A DNA stretch of 48,275 nucleotides from Microbacteriaceae bacterium (GCA_025464995.1 JAODMO010000063.1:65712-113986); one strand, 5' to 3'; shown: positions 19,918 through 28,244, counted from the stretch's first letter. Program-made: numbers and translations. The notes: a model not told the origin generated them from the sequence alone.

Positions 19918-20612
19918 CCCCCCATGATGTCATCGTCGTCGGTTCCATCGTCGTCGGTTCCGTCGTCGTCGGTTCCGTCGTCGTCGAAGACGCCGTGGCC
20001 GTCGGGCCACGGTTGCCCGAGCGAGTCGGCCGCGGCATCCACGAGTCGCACCGTCGCCGTGAGCAGCTGCACCATCGTCGTCGAGCCGAGCAGCTCGAGC
20101 TGGTCGACGGGGCCGAGGGGTGCGATCGCGGCGAGCTGCCACGCCGCCTCGACCGGGTCGTCGGAGATCTCGACCGACGACGCCCACGGCACATCGGCGA
20201 ACTCGCTCGCGAGGGCCAGGGCGCGCCGCACCTCGTGCTCGGCTCGTTCGCGCAGCGGAAGAAGGGAGTCGTCCCAGGTCAACTCGGGCAGCTCGCGGAT
20301 CACGGCTTGCGGAAAAGGTTCGTCGGCGAGCCAGCGCTCGACCGCTATGCGACGTTCGCCCTGCGCGACGACGGCGATGAAGCCCTCCGCACCCTCCAGC
20401 TGCAGGATGCGGGCGACCGTGCCGATCGCGAACCGGTGCTCTCCCCCGCCGACCTCCTGGCCGCGCTCGATGAGCACGACCCCGAACTCGGCCGGCTCCA
20501 CCTCAAGGATCTCGGCGAGCATCACGACGTAGCGGCTCTCGAAGACGCGCAGCTGCAGTGGCATGTGCGGGAAGAGCACCGAACCGAGCGGGAACATCGC
20601 TATGGTCGTCAT
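19914..20612 (-). CDS. Lon N-terminal (LON substrate-binding) domain protein with acidic repeat tail
   Basis: A 232-aa stand-alone LON_substr_bdg domain protein without ATPase or protease domains. Typical features are the start MTTIAMFPLGSVLFPHMPLQ, RVFESRYVVMLAEIL, and FAIGTVARILQLE. Such proteins are widespread in actinobacteria; their function is unproven, possibly peptide or unfolded-protein binding. The last ~25 residues consist of (DDDGT) repeats followed by DDDDIMGG and are encoded by a 15-bp tandem repeat (19932-19986). The gene overlaps the ABC-F start by four bases. The tail is probably disordered and its length may vary between strains. Confidence 0.85.
   Translation of the reverse strand: MTTIAMFPLGSVLFPHMPLQLRVFESRYVVMLAEILEVEPAEFGVVLIERGQEVGGGEHRFAIGTVARILQLEGAEGFIAVVAQGERRIAVERWLADEPFPQAVIRELPELTWDDSLLPLRERAEHEVRRALALASEFADVPWASSVEISDDPVEAAWQLAAIAPLGPVDQLELLGSTTMVQLLTATVRLVDAAADSLGQPWPDGHGVFDDDGTDDDGTDDDGTDDDDIMGG
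19932..19986. repeat. 15-bp tandem repeat inside the Lon-N gene
   Basis: About 3.7 copies of the unit rTCGTCGTCGGTTCC encode Asp-Asp-Asp-Gly-Thr on the minus strand. Copy changes keep the frame, so the tail can lengthen or shorten without disturbing the ATGA junction with the ABC-F gene. Confidence 0.9.
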
Positions 20613-20711
20613 GCTTCCAGCGAATCACGCGCTCCGCCGCAACGCTAGCTGCTCGCGCGATACCGAAAGGGCGGGTACGGGTCGGGGCTCCGGTGGCGGA
20701 TCGGGGGCCGG

Positions 20712-20764
20712 TCTCGGGTGTCGCTCTCGGCTCTCGGGTGTCGGCTCTCCGCTCTCGGGTGTCG
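20712..20764. repeat. Three direct repeats TCTCGGGTGTCG upstream of the LysR-like gene
   Basis: Perfect 12-bp copies start at 20712, 20732 and 20753, so 20 and 21 bp apart, about two helical turns. They lie in the 243-bp gap between the divergent Lon-N and LysR-like genes. Equal spacing on one DNA face suggests protein-binding sites rather than a random satellite, although the intervening bases are also partly similar. Confidence 0.75.
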
Positions 20765-20855
20765 AGCCCCGGGTCCGGGCCTCAGGCTGCGGAGGTTCTT
20801 GCGGGTAGCCTGTCTACCGTCGCGCTTTCCGTGCGGCGCAAGGAAAGGCACAACC

Positions 20856-21203
20856 GTGGACTCCACCCTCTTGCGGCACTTCGAAGCCGCCGCCGAGGAG
20901 TTGCACTTCGCGCACGCCGCGAAACGCCTCGGAATCCCCCGCTCCTCGCTGCTGCTCTCCATCCGCGCGATCGAGGACGAGCTCGGCTACGACCTCTTCG
21001 ACCGCACCGCGCAGTCCACCGTGCTGACGGCCGAGGGCGAGGCGTTTCTCGTCGACGCGCAGCGGCAGCTGAAGGCCATGGCCGCGTCGTCGCGCGCCAA
21101 CGTCGCTGCGCCGGGCGGCAAAGCGAAGGCCTCGAAAGGCAAGGGTCGCGCGCCCGCCGTCAAGGGCGAGCGCAAGCCAGGCAAACGCCGCCAGTCGCGC
21201 TGA
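20856..21203 (+). CDS. LysR-type HTH protein without effector domain, with basic tail
   Basis: A 115-aa protein. Residues 1-62 match the winged HTH of LysR regulators: LLRHFEAAAEELHFAHAAKR, then LGIPRSSLLLSIRAIEDELG, then DLFDRTAQSTVLTAEGEAFL. Instead of the ~200-residue ligand-binding domain there is a short linker and, from about 87, a Lys/Arg/Gly/Ala-rich tail (GGKAKASKGKGRAPAVKGER then KPGKRRQSR) like histone H1 or AT-hook tails. GTG 20856 follows AAGGAAAGG by six bases. The third codon positions are G/C-rich and the ORF ends cleanly, so it looks like a functional small protein rather than a truncation. Inference: a DNA-binding protein that does not sense a ligand, possibly nucleoid-associated. 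Confidence 0.8.
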   Translation: MDSTLLRHFEAAAEELHFAHAAKRLGIPRSSLLLSIRAIEDELGYDLFDRTAQSTVLTAEGEAFLVDAQRQLKAMAASSRANVAAPGGKAKASKGKGRAPAVKGERKPGKRRQSR

Positions 21204-21323
21204 GCCGACGCCCCGGTCGCGCCCCCTGGTCGTCGCTCAGCGCCGTTCCTGGCGCCGAGGCCTGAGCCGAGTCGGAAGCCGTCGCTGTGAGCTGCGCAAC
21301 TGGCAGCGCCCAGCGCCGGATCG

Positions 21324-22487
21324 GTGCGATTCACCGCATCGGGCGCCTACTCGACGACAGGCAACTCGATGAGCCTGTTCGGCGCCATCGGCGCCATCCA
21401 TCCCGACCTGCATCTCGCCCTCGGCGACCTGTCGTACAGCACGTCCCTCGACGAACAGGGATGGTGCGATCTGGTCACCGCCCGGGTCGGTGCCGGTTTC
21501 CCGTTCGAACTGATTGCAGGCAACCACGAGAGCAACGGCCTCAACGAGAGCATCGACGACTTCTCCTCCTGCCGGCCCAACCAGCTACCCCGGCGCGGTC
21601 GGAACGTACGGCCGGCAATTCTACGTCGACGTGCCGGCGGGCGCACCCCTCGTGCACCCGCGCTGCGACTGGACCGCGGCGGCCATCGACGGCGCCCGAA
21701 CCGCCGGCGTGCCCTGGGTCGTCGTCGGGATGCACAAGCCGTGCCTCTCGATGGGCGCCTACAACTGCGACCCCGGCGCGGCCTTCATCAACATGCTCAT
21801 CGACAAGCGGGTCGACCTCGTGCTCAGCGGCCATGAGCACCTCTACCAGCGCAGCCACCAGATCGCGACATCCGGAGCCTGCACGGCGATCGTGCCCGGC
21901 TCCTACTCGGCCGGCTGCGTCGCCGACTCCGACTCCGACTCGACAATGACCACGGAGGCGGGCACGGTCTTCGCCGGCGCCGGAACGGGTGGCACGCCGT
22001 TCCGCGACATCAACACCTCCGACACGGAGGCCGGCTACTTCGCCGCGTTCTCGGCGCTCAATGCCAATCCCACGTGGGGCTCGCTCGACGTCGCCGCGAC
22101 CGCGACCCAGCTCACGGCGAACTTCGCGCGCGCGGCGGAAGGCAACTTCACGCTCGGGCCGCCCACGACCCCGAACAACCACCCCCCGACCGCGGCGTTC
22201 ACGCCGACCTGCTCGGCGTCATCGTGCAGCTTCACCGGCGTCGCCTCCAGCGACTCGGATGGCCCGATCGCCTCGTACGCGTGGATTTCGGTGACTCGGA
22301 CACCGGCACCGGGGGCGTCAGCCTGCCCGCGGGGTGGACCCGCATGGCCGATCTCAATGCCGTGGCCTCCGCCGCCCCCGATAGTGACCTGAGCCGCGGC
22401 ATCCGCCTGCTCTTCGAGCCGCTTCTCGCGCTCTGGGCGCTGTGGTCGACCGCGGCCTGGCGCGACCGGCCCCGCCGCAAGCGCTAG
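21324..22487 (+). pseudogene. Broken metallophosphoesterase-PKD secreted protein
   Basis: Homology is spread over two reading frames for the catalytic part. Frame A (from 21324) gives FTASGAYSTTGNSMSLFGAI, LALGDLSYS and ELIAGNHESNG, calcineurin-like phosphoesterase motifs. At 21587-21591 an extra C in a CCCC run shifts to frame B, giving PGAVGTYGRQFYVDVPAG, WVVVGMHKPCLS and LVLSGHEHLYQRS. Near LVHPRCDWTAAAIDG a stretch that family members have seems deleted. A PKD domain (PTAAFTPTCSASSCSF) follows, and at 22283-22285 a missing G (TGGGAT to TGGAT) moves the DFGDSDTGTG strand to a third frame. That frame continues into an unrelated-looking tail with a hydrophobic helix and RDRPRRKR. No signal peptide is left at the 5' end. 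Probably non-functional. Confidence 0.8.
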
Positions 22488-23500
22488 AGCGCGGCCCCGG
22501 CGGCAACGGGCGCGATGCCCATCGCCCGTGCCGTCAAATCGACAGAGCGCAACCTGTCGTCGACGGCGGATGACGCGTGCGCGACGATGAGCTCGTCGGC
22601 ACCGGTCGCCTCGGCGAGCTCCTCGAGGAAGCCACGCACCGCCGGTGCATCGCCGACGGCCGTGTACCGCATCATGTCGGCCAGTTGACGACCCTGCGGC
22701 GTTGTAAGGAAGCTGTCGATCTGCTCGTCGCTGTATTCGGGAGCCGAGGGCCCGCGGGTGATCATCGACTTCACCCGGCTGCGACGCATGATCGTGAACT
22801 GCTCGGCCGCATCGTCGGGGTCGTCGGCCGCGATGACATTCGCCGCGACGATGAGGTGGGGCTTGTCGCTCTGTGTCGACGGGGTGAAGTCGCGGCGGTA
22901 GAGAGCCACAGCCTCGTGCAGGGCGTCGGGGGCGAAATGCGACGCGAAGGCGTAGGGCAGGCCGAAGGCCGCGGCGAGCTTCGCCCCGAAGAGCGACGAG
23001 CCGAGAATGTAGAGGGGCACGTTGGTGCCGGCCCCCGGCACGGCCTGCACGCCCTCGATGACGGAGTCGCCGCTGAGGTAGCCCTGCAGCTCGATGATGT
23101 CCTGCGGAAACGAGTCGGCCGACGACGGGTCACGGCGCATCGCGCGCATGGTCGCCTGGTCGCTGCCGGGCGCCCGGCCGAGACCCAGGTCGATTCGCCC
23201 GGGGTAGAGGGTCGCGAGTGTCCCGAACTGCTCGGCGATAGTGAGCGGGGCGTGGTTCGGCAGCATGACGCCGCCCGAGCCCAGACGGATTGTCGACGTC
23301 TGCCCGGCCACATGACCGATGAGCACGCTCGTCGCCGACGACGCGATAGACGCCATGTTGTGGTGTTCCGCGTACCAGACCCGCGTGTAGCCCGTGCGTT
23401 CGCCTGCCTGGGCGAGGGCGACACTCGCCGCGAAGCTCTCCCTGGCCGTGGATCCGGGAGCTATGGGGGCGAGGTCGAGGAGGGACAGCGGAATGGTCAT
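22484..23500 (-). CDS. LLM class flavin-dependent oxidoreductase
   Basis: A 338-aa bacterial luciferase-like (F420/FMN) oxidoreductase. Family marks are the start [13 protein letters not shown], the [20 protein letters not shown] segment, [16 protein letters not shown], and [16 protein letters not shown]. This matches the 'alkanal monooxygenase-like, LLM, MsnO8' group of generic oxidoreductases. I start at ATG 23500, where the family sequence begins; the frame is open to 23548. Substrate and whether FMN or F420 is used cannot be told. Its stop overlaps that of the metallophosphoesterase pseudogene on the other strand. Confidence 0.9.
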   Translation of the reverse strand: MTIPLSLLDLAPIAPGSTARESFAASVALAQAGERTGYTRVWYAEHHNMASIASSATSVLIGHVAGQTSTIRLGSGGVMLPNHAPLTIAEQFGTLATLYPGRIDLGLGRAPGSDQATMRAMRRDPSSADSFPQDIIELQGYLSGDSVIEGVQAVPGAGTNVPLYILGSSLFGAKLAAAFGLPYAFASHFAPDALHEAVALYRRDFTPSTQSDKPHLIVAANVIAADDPDDAAEQFTIMRRSRVKSMITRGPSAPEYSDEQIDSFLTTPQGRQLADMMRYTAVGDAPAVRGFLEELAEATGADELIVAHASSAVDDRLRSVDLTARAMGIAPVAAGAAL

Positions 23501-23657
23501 ACAGGGTTCAACGCTCACGCCGCGAGAACCTTCCCGTCTGCGCGTCATCGGTCACGCCCTCACGCCTCCCGGTCCAGTCGCTCAGAAGGGTGCGGTGACA
23601 CTGCGCCAGATCAGCACCTTCTCGCGCGGCGCCGCTGATTTCGCCCCGCGGGATCGG

Positions 23658-25241
23658 TCAGGCCGCGCTCACCTCGACGTCGCCGGGCGTGTTCGCGTCG
23701 AACACCAACCGCCGGGTGGCGATCTTGTCGGTGAAGAACCGGTCGTGGCTCACGACGATCACCGCGCCCGGGAAGTGCGCGAGCGCGCGCTCCATGATTT
23801 GCGTGCTGGGCATGTCGAGGTGGTTGGTCGGTTCGTCGAGGAGCAGGACCGACGCGCCTGACAGCAGGCACTGCGCCATGGCGACCCGCGCCCGCTGGCC
23901 GCCCGACAGGTTTCCGATCCGGTTCTTGAGGTCGGCCTCGGAGAATTGGAACATCGACAGAAACCGCCCCACCGACTTGCGTGTGGCGGTGAGCGCGAGG
24001 CTGTCGGGCAGCGCGTTGACGGCGTGCGTCACCGTGTCGTCGAGGTCGAGCTCGTCGAGCATGGTGTTGTACGACACCACCTTCGCGCCGGAGGCCCAGT
24101 CGGCGCGACCGGCGTCGGGCTTCTCCTCGCCGGTGAGCACGCGCAACAGCGTGCTCTTGCCGCTTCCGTTGGATCCGACGACCGCGATGCGGTTGCCTCG
24201 ACGCACCTCGAGCGTGAGGTCGCTGAACAGCACCTTGTCGCCGTACGACTTGCTGAGACCCTCGACGCGGCAGAGCACGTCTTTCACGTGCAGCCCACGG
24301 TAGATCTCGGTGATGATCTCGTCGACGGGCCTCGGTGCCCGCGACTTCTTGATGCCGGCGAGCTGCTTGCCGAGCTTTCCGCTCGCCGCCTTCGCCGCCT
24401 CCCGCCGGTCGGCGATACCCTCCGCCTCGAAGGCGAGCAGCTCCGACTCGTGCACGAACTGCGCCTCGAGCGTCTTGAGGCGGAACTGCTTCTGCACCAC
24501 GTACTCGCCGAAGTTGCCGGGGTACTCGTGCAGGTGGAAGTTCTCCACCTCGACGATGCGTGTGACGACGGAGTCGAGGAAGCGCCGGTCGTGCGACACG
24601 ATGATCGCGGCACCACGAAAGTCGCGGAACCACGCCTCGAGCCACTCGACGCCCGCCACGTCGAGGAAGTTCGTCGGCTCGTCGAGCAACAGCACATCGG
24701 GCCCCTCGAGCACGATCTTCGCGAGAGCGGCCCGGTTGCGCCATCCGCCCGACAGGTCGTCGATGGGGCAGACGCGGTGCGCCGCGGTGAAGCCGAGCGT
24801 CGTGAGCGCCGTGTCGATGCGGCGCGTGTAGTCCCAGCCGTCGAGATGATCCATGCGTTCGAAGAGTTCCGACTGGCGCAGAATGAGGGCGTCGAGGTCT
24901 GCGGACGGGTCGGTCGCGATCGTCGCGTCGATGGAGGCGAGCTCCGCCTCGGTCTCGTGGATGTCGGCGAACAGTCCCTCGAGCACCTCGGTGATGCTCG
25001 CCTCGCCGTCCAGCTCGGAGAACTGGGAGAAGTAGCCGAACGTCACGCCGGGCTCGATCGTGACCGTGCCGACATCCGGACTCACCTGCTCGAGTGCGAG
25101 CTTGAGCAGGGTGGACTTGCCCGAGCCGTTGCGGCCGATGAGTCCGACGCGGTCTCGCTGTTCGAGACGGAAGAACGCCTCTCGCAGCACGGGAGCCTTG
25201 TCGAAGGTCACGTGGACGTCGTTCAGACGGATGAGGCTCAT
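23658..25241 (-). CDS. ABC-F family ATP-binding protein (second)
   Basis: A 527-aa twin-ATPase ABC-F protein, distinct from the one at 18262. Domain 1 has GRNGSGKSTLLKLAL, a signature LSGGWRNRAALAK and LLLDEPTNFLDVAG. Domain 2 has GSNGSGKSTLLRVLTG, LSGGQRARVAMAQ and LLLDEPTNHLDMPS. The inter-domain linker is charged and holds KKSRAPRPVDEIITEIYRG. The GGWR-type signature in the first domain is typical of the Uup/YdiF-like housekeeping branch. Role inferred: ribosome-associated translation factor. ATG 25241 has GAGAGGAACC just upstream. It appears monocistronic. Confidence 0.9.
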   Translation of the reverse strand: MSLIRLNDVHVTFDKAPVLREAFFRLEQRDRVGLIGRNGSGKSTLLKLALEQVSPDVGTVTIEPGVTFGYFSQFSELDGEASITEVLEGLFADIHETEAELASIDATIATDPSADLDALILRQSELFERMDHLDGWDYTRRIDTALTTLGFTAAHRVCPIDDLSGGWRNRAALAKIVLEGPDVLLLDEPTNFLDVAGVEWLEAWFRDFRGAAIIVSHDRRFLDSVVTRIVEVENFHLHEYPGNFGEYVVQKQFRLKTLEAQFVHESELLAFEAEGIADRREAAKAASGKLGKQLAGIKKSRAPRPVDEIITEIYRGLHVKDVLCRVEGLSKSYGDKVLFSDLTLEVRRGNRIAVVGSNGSGKSTLLRVLTGEEKPDAGRADWASGAKVVSYNTMLDELDLDDTVTHAVNALPDSLALTATRKSVGRFLSMFQFSEADLKNRIGNLSGGQRARVAMAQCLLSGASVLLLDEPTNHLDMPSTQIMERALAHFPGAVIVVSHDRFFTDKIATRRLVFDANTPGDVEVSAA

Positions 25242-25307
25242 GCCAGGTTCCTCTCGAGGGCGATGCGCCTCGACGGGCCCAGCGATCTACAGGATACCCC
25301 GGCTCGG

Positions 25308-25643
25308 CTACCTGGCCGGGTTCGTCGGATCTCCCTGCGACGGCGGATTGATCTTCGGAGCGTTGGTCGTTCCAGGACTCACAGCAGACGAGGAGCTGGC
25401 CTGCCCGACCTCCGGCAAGTCGCTGGCCACCGAGCCGCTCGGCTCCGCCCCACCCCGCAGCGCCTCGAGCCGGTGCTCGAGGACGACGAGCACCGGCAGG
25501 CGATTGCCGTGCTCGTGTTCGTAGTCGACCAGCACCTGCACCTGCTCGGCTTCGAGCGGGGCGATGCGGGCGGGCAGGTGGCCGATCGGAATGTGGTCGT
25601 ACTCCGGCAGCGGAAGGTCGGAGTGGTCTGGTGAGTCGTTCAT
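25308..25643 (-). CDS. Small conserved actinobacterial protein (LPxYDH family)
   Basis: A 111-aa soluble protein. The conserved part is residues 8-70: SDLPLPEYDHIPIGHLPARI, then EAEQVQVLVDYEHEHGNRLP, then LVVLEHRLEALRGGAEPSG. The rest is a disordered Ser/Pro/Asn tail ending INPPSQGDPTNPAR. I recognise this layout from many actinobacterial genomes, where it is annotated as hypothetical (possibly DUF8129, a label I am not sure of). A clear AGGAGAG precedes the ATG by three to four bases. It is the third gene of the hemerythrin / Vms1-Rv2629-type cluster, 39 bases after the second, so it may belong to the same stress response. Function unknown. Confidence 0.8.
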   Translation of the reverse strand: MNDSPDHSDLPLPEYDHIPIGHLPARIAPLEAEQVQVLVDYEHEHGNRLPVLVVLEHRLEALRGGAEPSGSVASDLPEVGQASSSSAVSPGTTNAPKINPPSQGDPTNPAR

Positions 25644-25682
25644 GGTCTCTCCTGGTATCGGGTGCGGCCGGTGGTGGTCGGG

Positions 25683-26876
25683 TCAGACGCCCGGCACGGG
25701 AGGGCCGGTGCGCCACCGCAGGATGGCGGCCGCGCTCGCGCCGCGGGGCAGCGTGACGTCGCGGTCGTCGCTCTCCGGATCACCGGCATCCGCGCCGGGG
25801 AAGGTGTCGGTGAAGAGCACCGTGGCGTCGGTCAGCAGGGCAGCCCGGGTGAGCGCGAGTTGTGCGGGCACGGACGCGATCACCGTCACCCCGAGCGCCT
25901 CCTCGGGAGCGCTCGCGACCCACGGCTCGGCGTCCAGGGCGAGAGCCTCGCGGTCGCTCAGCTTGGCTGAGTCGAGGATGAGGGTGTCGACCTGAGCGCT
26001 CGCGAGGGCGACCACGATGGCGCCGTAGCTCAGCTCGACGAGGTTGTCGCCGCGGCCCTCGTGCAGGTTCAGCCTGTCGAGGAGCGCCGCCTTGTCGCTG
26101 GCGAGCACCCGTTCGATCTCGGCGTTGACCCGCTCGGGCAGCGCCTCGTCGGTCGACCCGTCGGCACGGGTGTTGGTCGGCTCCACGGCGAGGATCGCCC
26201 GTGCCGCCTCCGACAGTTCGTCGGCGAGCAACTGGCGCGCCCGGATGTCGCCCGCCACGACGATGAGGCGGGGCGACCGTTGGCGCACGATCTCATCGAT
26301 GGTGGTCGCGAGCTGCGACTGCGTCTGGCGCCAGATCTCCTCCGCGTGGTTTTGGAAGTGATTGTGGTCCCAGCCGCCGCCCTTCACCTTGTGCAGGGTG
26401 TCGGTACGCCCCTGCACGTGCTCGAGCGACTCCGGCAGTGCCGACCCCGCCCGGAAGAGGCGCACCTCGCCGCCATCCCGTGCCGTCTCGACCACGAGGT
26501 AGCAGAACTCGAGGGGCTGCATCTTGAGGAGCGGCGCGAGGTCGGGCAGCGGACCGAACGACACCGTCTCCTGCTCTCCCGCGATGCCGGGGAGCACCTC
26601 CTCGATGAGGATCTCGCCGTCTTTCACGAGCACGTACAGGCAGGAGGGGCTGGGGCCGGTCGCGCCTGTGGCGAGCACATCGGTGACGGCATCCACGTCT
26701 GGTTCGGGCGCGCCCGCGCGGGCCAACGCATCGAGCACGGACTTGCGGCGTTCCTCGCGCACACCGGGAGGGTCGCTCGTGTCCACCGACATGTCGAGGT
26801 ACACCTGCGAGTAATCGCCGCCGGCCCGGTAGATGCCGGCCAGATCGTGGAGTCTACTCGTGGAGATTGCAGCCAT
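25683..26876 (-). CDS. Vms1/Ankzf1-family release-factor-like protein (Rv2629 / Balon type, baeRF2)
   Basis: A 397-aa protein resembling mycobacterial Rv2629 and the bacterial archaeo-eukaryotic release factor (baeRF2) family, related to aeRF1 and the ribosome hibernation factor Balon. The N-terminus MAAISTSRLHDLAGIYRAGG and a first domain to ~150 are followed by VKGGGWDHNHFQNHAEEIWR (165-184), the loop region equivalent to the GGQ tip; no GGQ is present. An eL30-like region with DKAALLDRLNLHEGRG and a C-terminal domain complete the fold. ATG 26876 has GGAGGG eight bases upstream; the frame continues to 26999 without similarity. Lack of GGQ argues against peptidyl-tRNA hydrolysis and for a ribosome-binding, possibly hibernation, role. 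It is flanked by a hemerythrin gene and a small conserved gene on the same strand. Confidence 0.85.
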   Translation of the reverse strand: MAAISTSRLHDLAGIYRAGGDYSQVYLDMSVDTSDPPGVREERRKSVLDALARAGAPEPDVDAVTDVLATGATGPSPSCLYVLVKDGEILIEEVLPGIAGEQETVSFGPLPDLAPLLKMQPLEFCYLVVETARDGGEVRLFRAGSALPESLEHVQGRTDTLHKVKGGGWDHNHFQNHAEEIWRQTQSQLATTIDEIVRQRSPRLIVVAGDIRARQLLADELSEAARAILAVEPTNTRADGSTDEALPERVNAEIERVLASDKAALLDRLNLHEGRGDNLVELSYGAIVVALASAQVDTLILDSAKLSDREALALDAEPWVASAPEEALGVTVIASVPAQLALTRAALLTDATVLFTDTFPGADAGDPESDDRDVTLPRGASAAAILRWRTGPPVPGV

Positions 26877-26991
26877 GGGATCATCCCTCCGCAGTCGGAC
26901 AGTTCGATGCATCCATTCTTCGGCCGTCGGCAGAGGCGCCACGAGGGGTTGATTTCGGTTGACGATCCGGCCCGGCGAGGCTCGGCAGCGC

Positions 26992-27789
26992 TCACGCACG
27001 ACGGCGGGTCAATGACCACAGGGTGACGCTGACGACCGCAGCGACGGTGATCGCGCCGAGCGGGATGCCCGATGCGCTCTCGCCATACCGCGTCGATTCG
27101 TCCTCGCCTCGGCGCATGATGGGCAGACTCTCGACACGGCGCGACGCCCGGCCGAGGCCTCTGCTGACCGCGGTGAGAGGCGCCTTCATTCCGGCCTGCC
27201 CTCGACTCGCGGCGAAGTCGGCGAGGTCGCGCAAGCGGTCGATGACCGAGAGCGGCAGCGCGGCGAGCACGTTGCCGGGCGGGCGACGGGCCACGATCGG
27301 GTGAGCGCGAGTGGGCGCGGTGCGCCGCAGCACCTCCCACGCCACCCCGAGCGCGCGCAACTGGTTCTCGCTCACTCGGTCTTGCAGGCGTGGGAAGAGC
27401 TCGTCCTCCTCGTCGCGCACGTCTTCGCGAAGCACCGCGACGAGTCGGCCGAGCACCGCCTCGCGATCCGGGGCGTCGTGGCCCATCCCGTCGAGGCGCT
27501 CGACGAGCTGGTTGACCTCCTGGTGCTCGCGCTCGACCTCGAGGGTCAGCTCCTCGCCGTCGGCGAGCACCCGGCGCATGACCGGCCACAGAACCGCCTC
27601 CTCCGCGAAGGCGTGCGGGAAGACGAGGCGGTAGATGCGCACCAGCACCTCGTCCTGGGCGGCGCCGGTCGCCGAGTCGAGCTCCTCGAGCAGGGCGTTG
27701 AGGGTCACGTGGTCTTTCTTCTGCCTGACGAGCACGCTCACGGGGCCGCCGAGCTGGGCCACGCTCTGGTGGGCTACGGATGTGGGCAT
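26992..27789 (-). CDS. Hemerythrin-domain protein with C-terminal membrane anchor
   Basis: A 265-aa protein with a four-helix hemerythrin (HHE) domain in residues 20-140 and a C-terminal hydrophobic helix (about 241-259) ending LTRRRA. Candidate iron ligands are H27 (QKKDHVTLN), H59 and E63 (FPHAFAEEAVLWP), H89 (EREHQEVNQ) and E127-E130 (DEEDELFP). In many HHE proteins a His stands in the last motif about where D123 lies here, so one ligand may be altered. The protein could sense or bind oxygen, NO or iron at the membrane. ATG follows AGGAGG by five bases. It is the first gene of a three-gene minus-strand cluster with the Rv2629-like protein. Confidence 0.85.
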   Translation of the reverse strand: MPTSVAHQSVAQLGGPVSVLVRQKKDHVTLNALLEELDSATGAAQDEVLVRIYRLVFPHAFAEEAVLWPVMRRVLADGEELTLEVEREHQEVNQLVERLDGMGHDAPDREAVLGRLVAVLREDVRDEEDELFPRLQDRVSENQLRALGVAWEVLRRTAPTRAHPIVARRPPGNVLAALPLSVIDRLRDLADFAASRGQAGMKAPLTAVSRGLGRASRRVESLPIMRRGEDESTRYGESASGIPLGAITVAAVVSVTLWSLTRRRA

Positions 27790-27896
27790 CTGTTCCTCCT
27801 GAGGGTCGACGTGTGGGGCTGCAGACAGTGAAACACCGACGCATCCGGTTCGTCACGGCGGTTGCTCAGCCGGGGAGGATGTGCAATCGTCGCGGG

Positions 27897-28244
27897 ATGA
27901 TCGAGGTGAGGCCGCCCACGACGTCGAGGGCATGGCGACGATGGTCGGCCCGAGGAAGCCCGAGTCGTCGGTGTGCTGGTGCTTGTGGTGGCGCATCCGG
28001 CACGTCGACGATCTCCCCGTCTGGTCGCTGTGGCGCCTGCGTGCGGCCCGGGCGCCGCGGGAGGGCGCTTCTCGACGGCGCCGTCTACCATGCCCGCGAG
28101 AACGACGCACCGGTCGTGGAGAGCTACCCGGTCGACAATCGGGGAGAGACGGTCGACACGACGATGGCGTTCGTCGGCACCCGGGCGATGTTCGAGCGCG
28201 CCGGCTTCGCGACGGTCGCCGACACGGACTGCCTTGTGGTGCCC
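27897..28244 (+). pseudogene. Decayed GNAT N-acetyltransferase
   Basis: The remains lie in changing frames. ATG 27897 reads MIEVRPPTTS. A shift gives DVEGMATMVGPRKPESSVCW followed by CLWWRI, then RHVDDLPVWSLW with a gap where family members carry the region between the 'CWCL' and 'HVDDLPVWSV' motifs. A further shift near 28035 gives VRPGRRGRALLDGAVYHARE, then NDAPVVESYPVDNRGE and TMAFVGTRAMFERAGFATVA. The usual C-terminal strand is missing: the similarity stops at the 3' end of the SDR gene on the other strand. Together these show at least two frameshifts, an internal deletion and a 3' truncation. Confidence 0.8.

Noticed and set aside
19932..19986. CRISPR-like or regulatory repeat array
   Set aside because: The units are contiguous 15-mers in frame with coding sequence, without spacers.
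21587..21591. Programmed frameshift in the metallophosphoesterase gene
   Set aside because: A second lesion, a missing segment and the missing signal peptide fit decay better than recoding.
18262..25241. Two ABC-F genes as an antibiotic-resistance or biosynthetic cluster
   Set aside because: They are far apart with unrelated neighbours and no biosynthetic genes; housekeeping roles are more likely.
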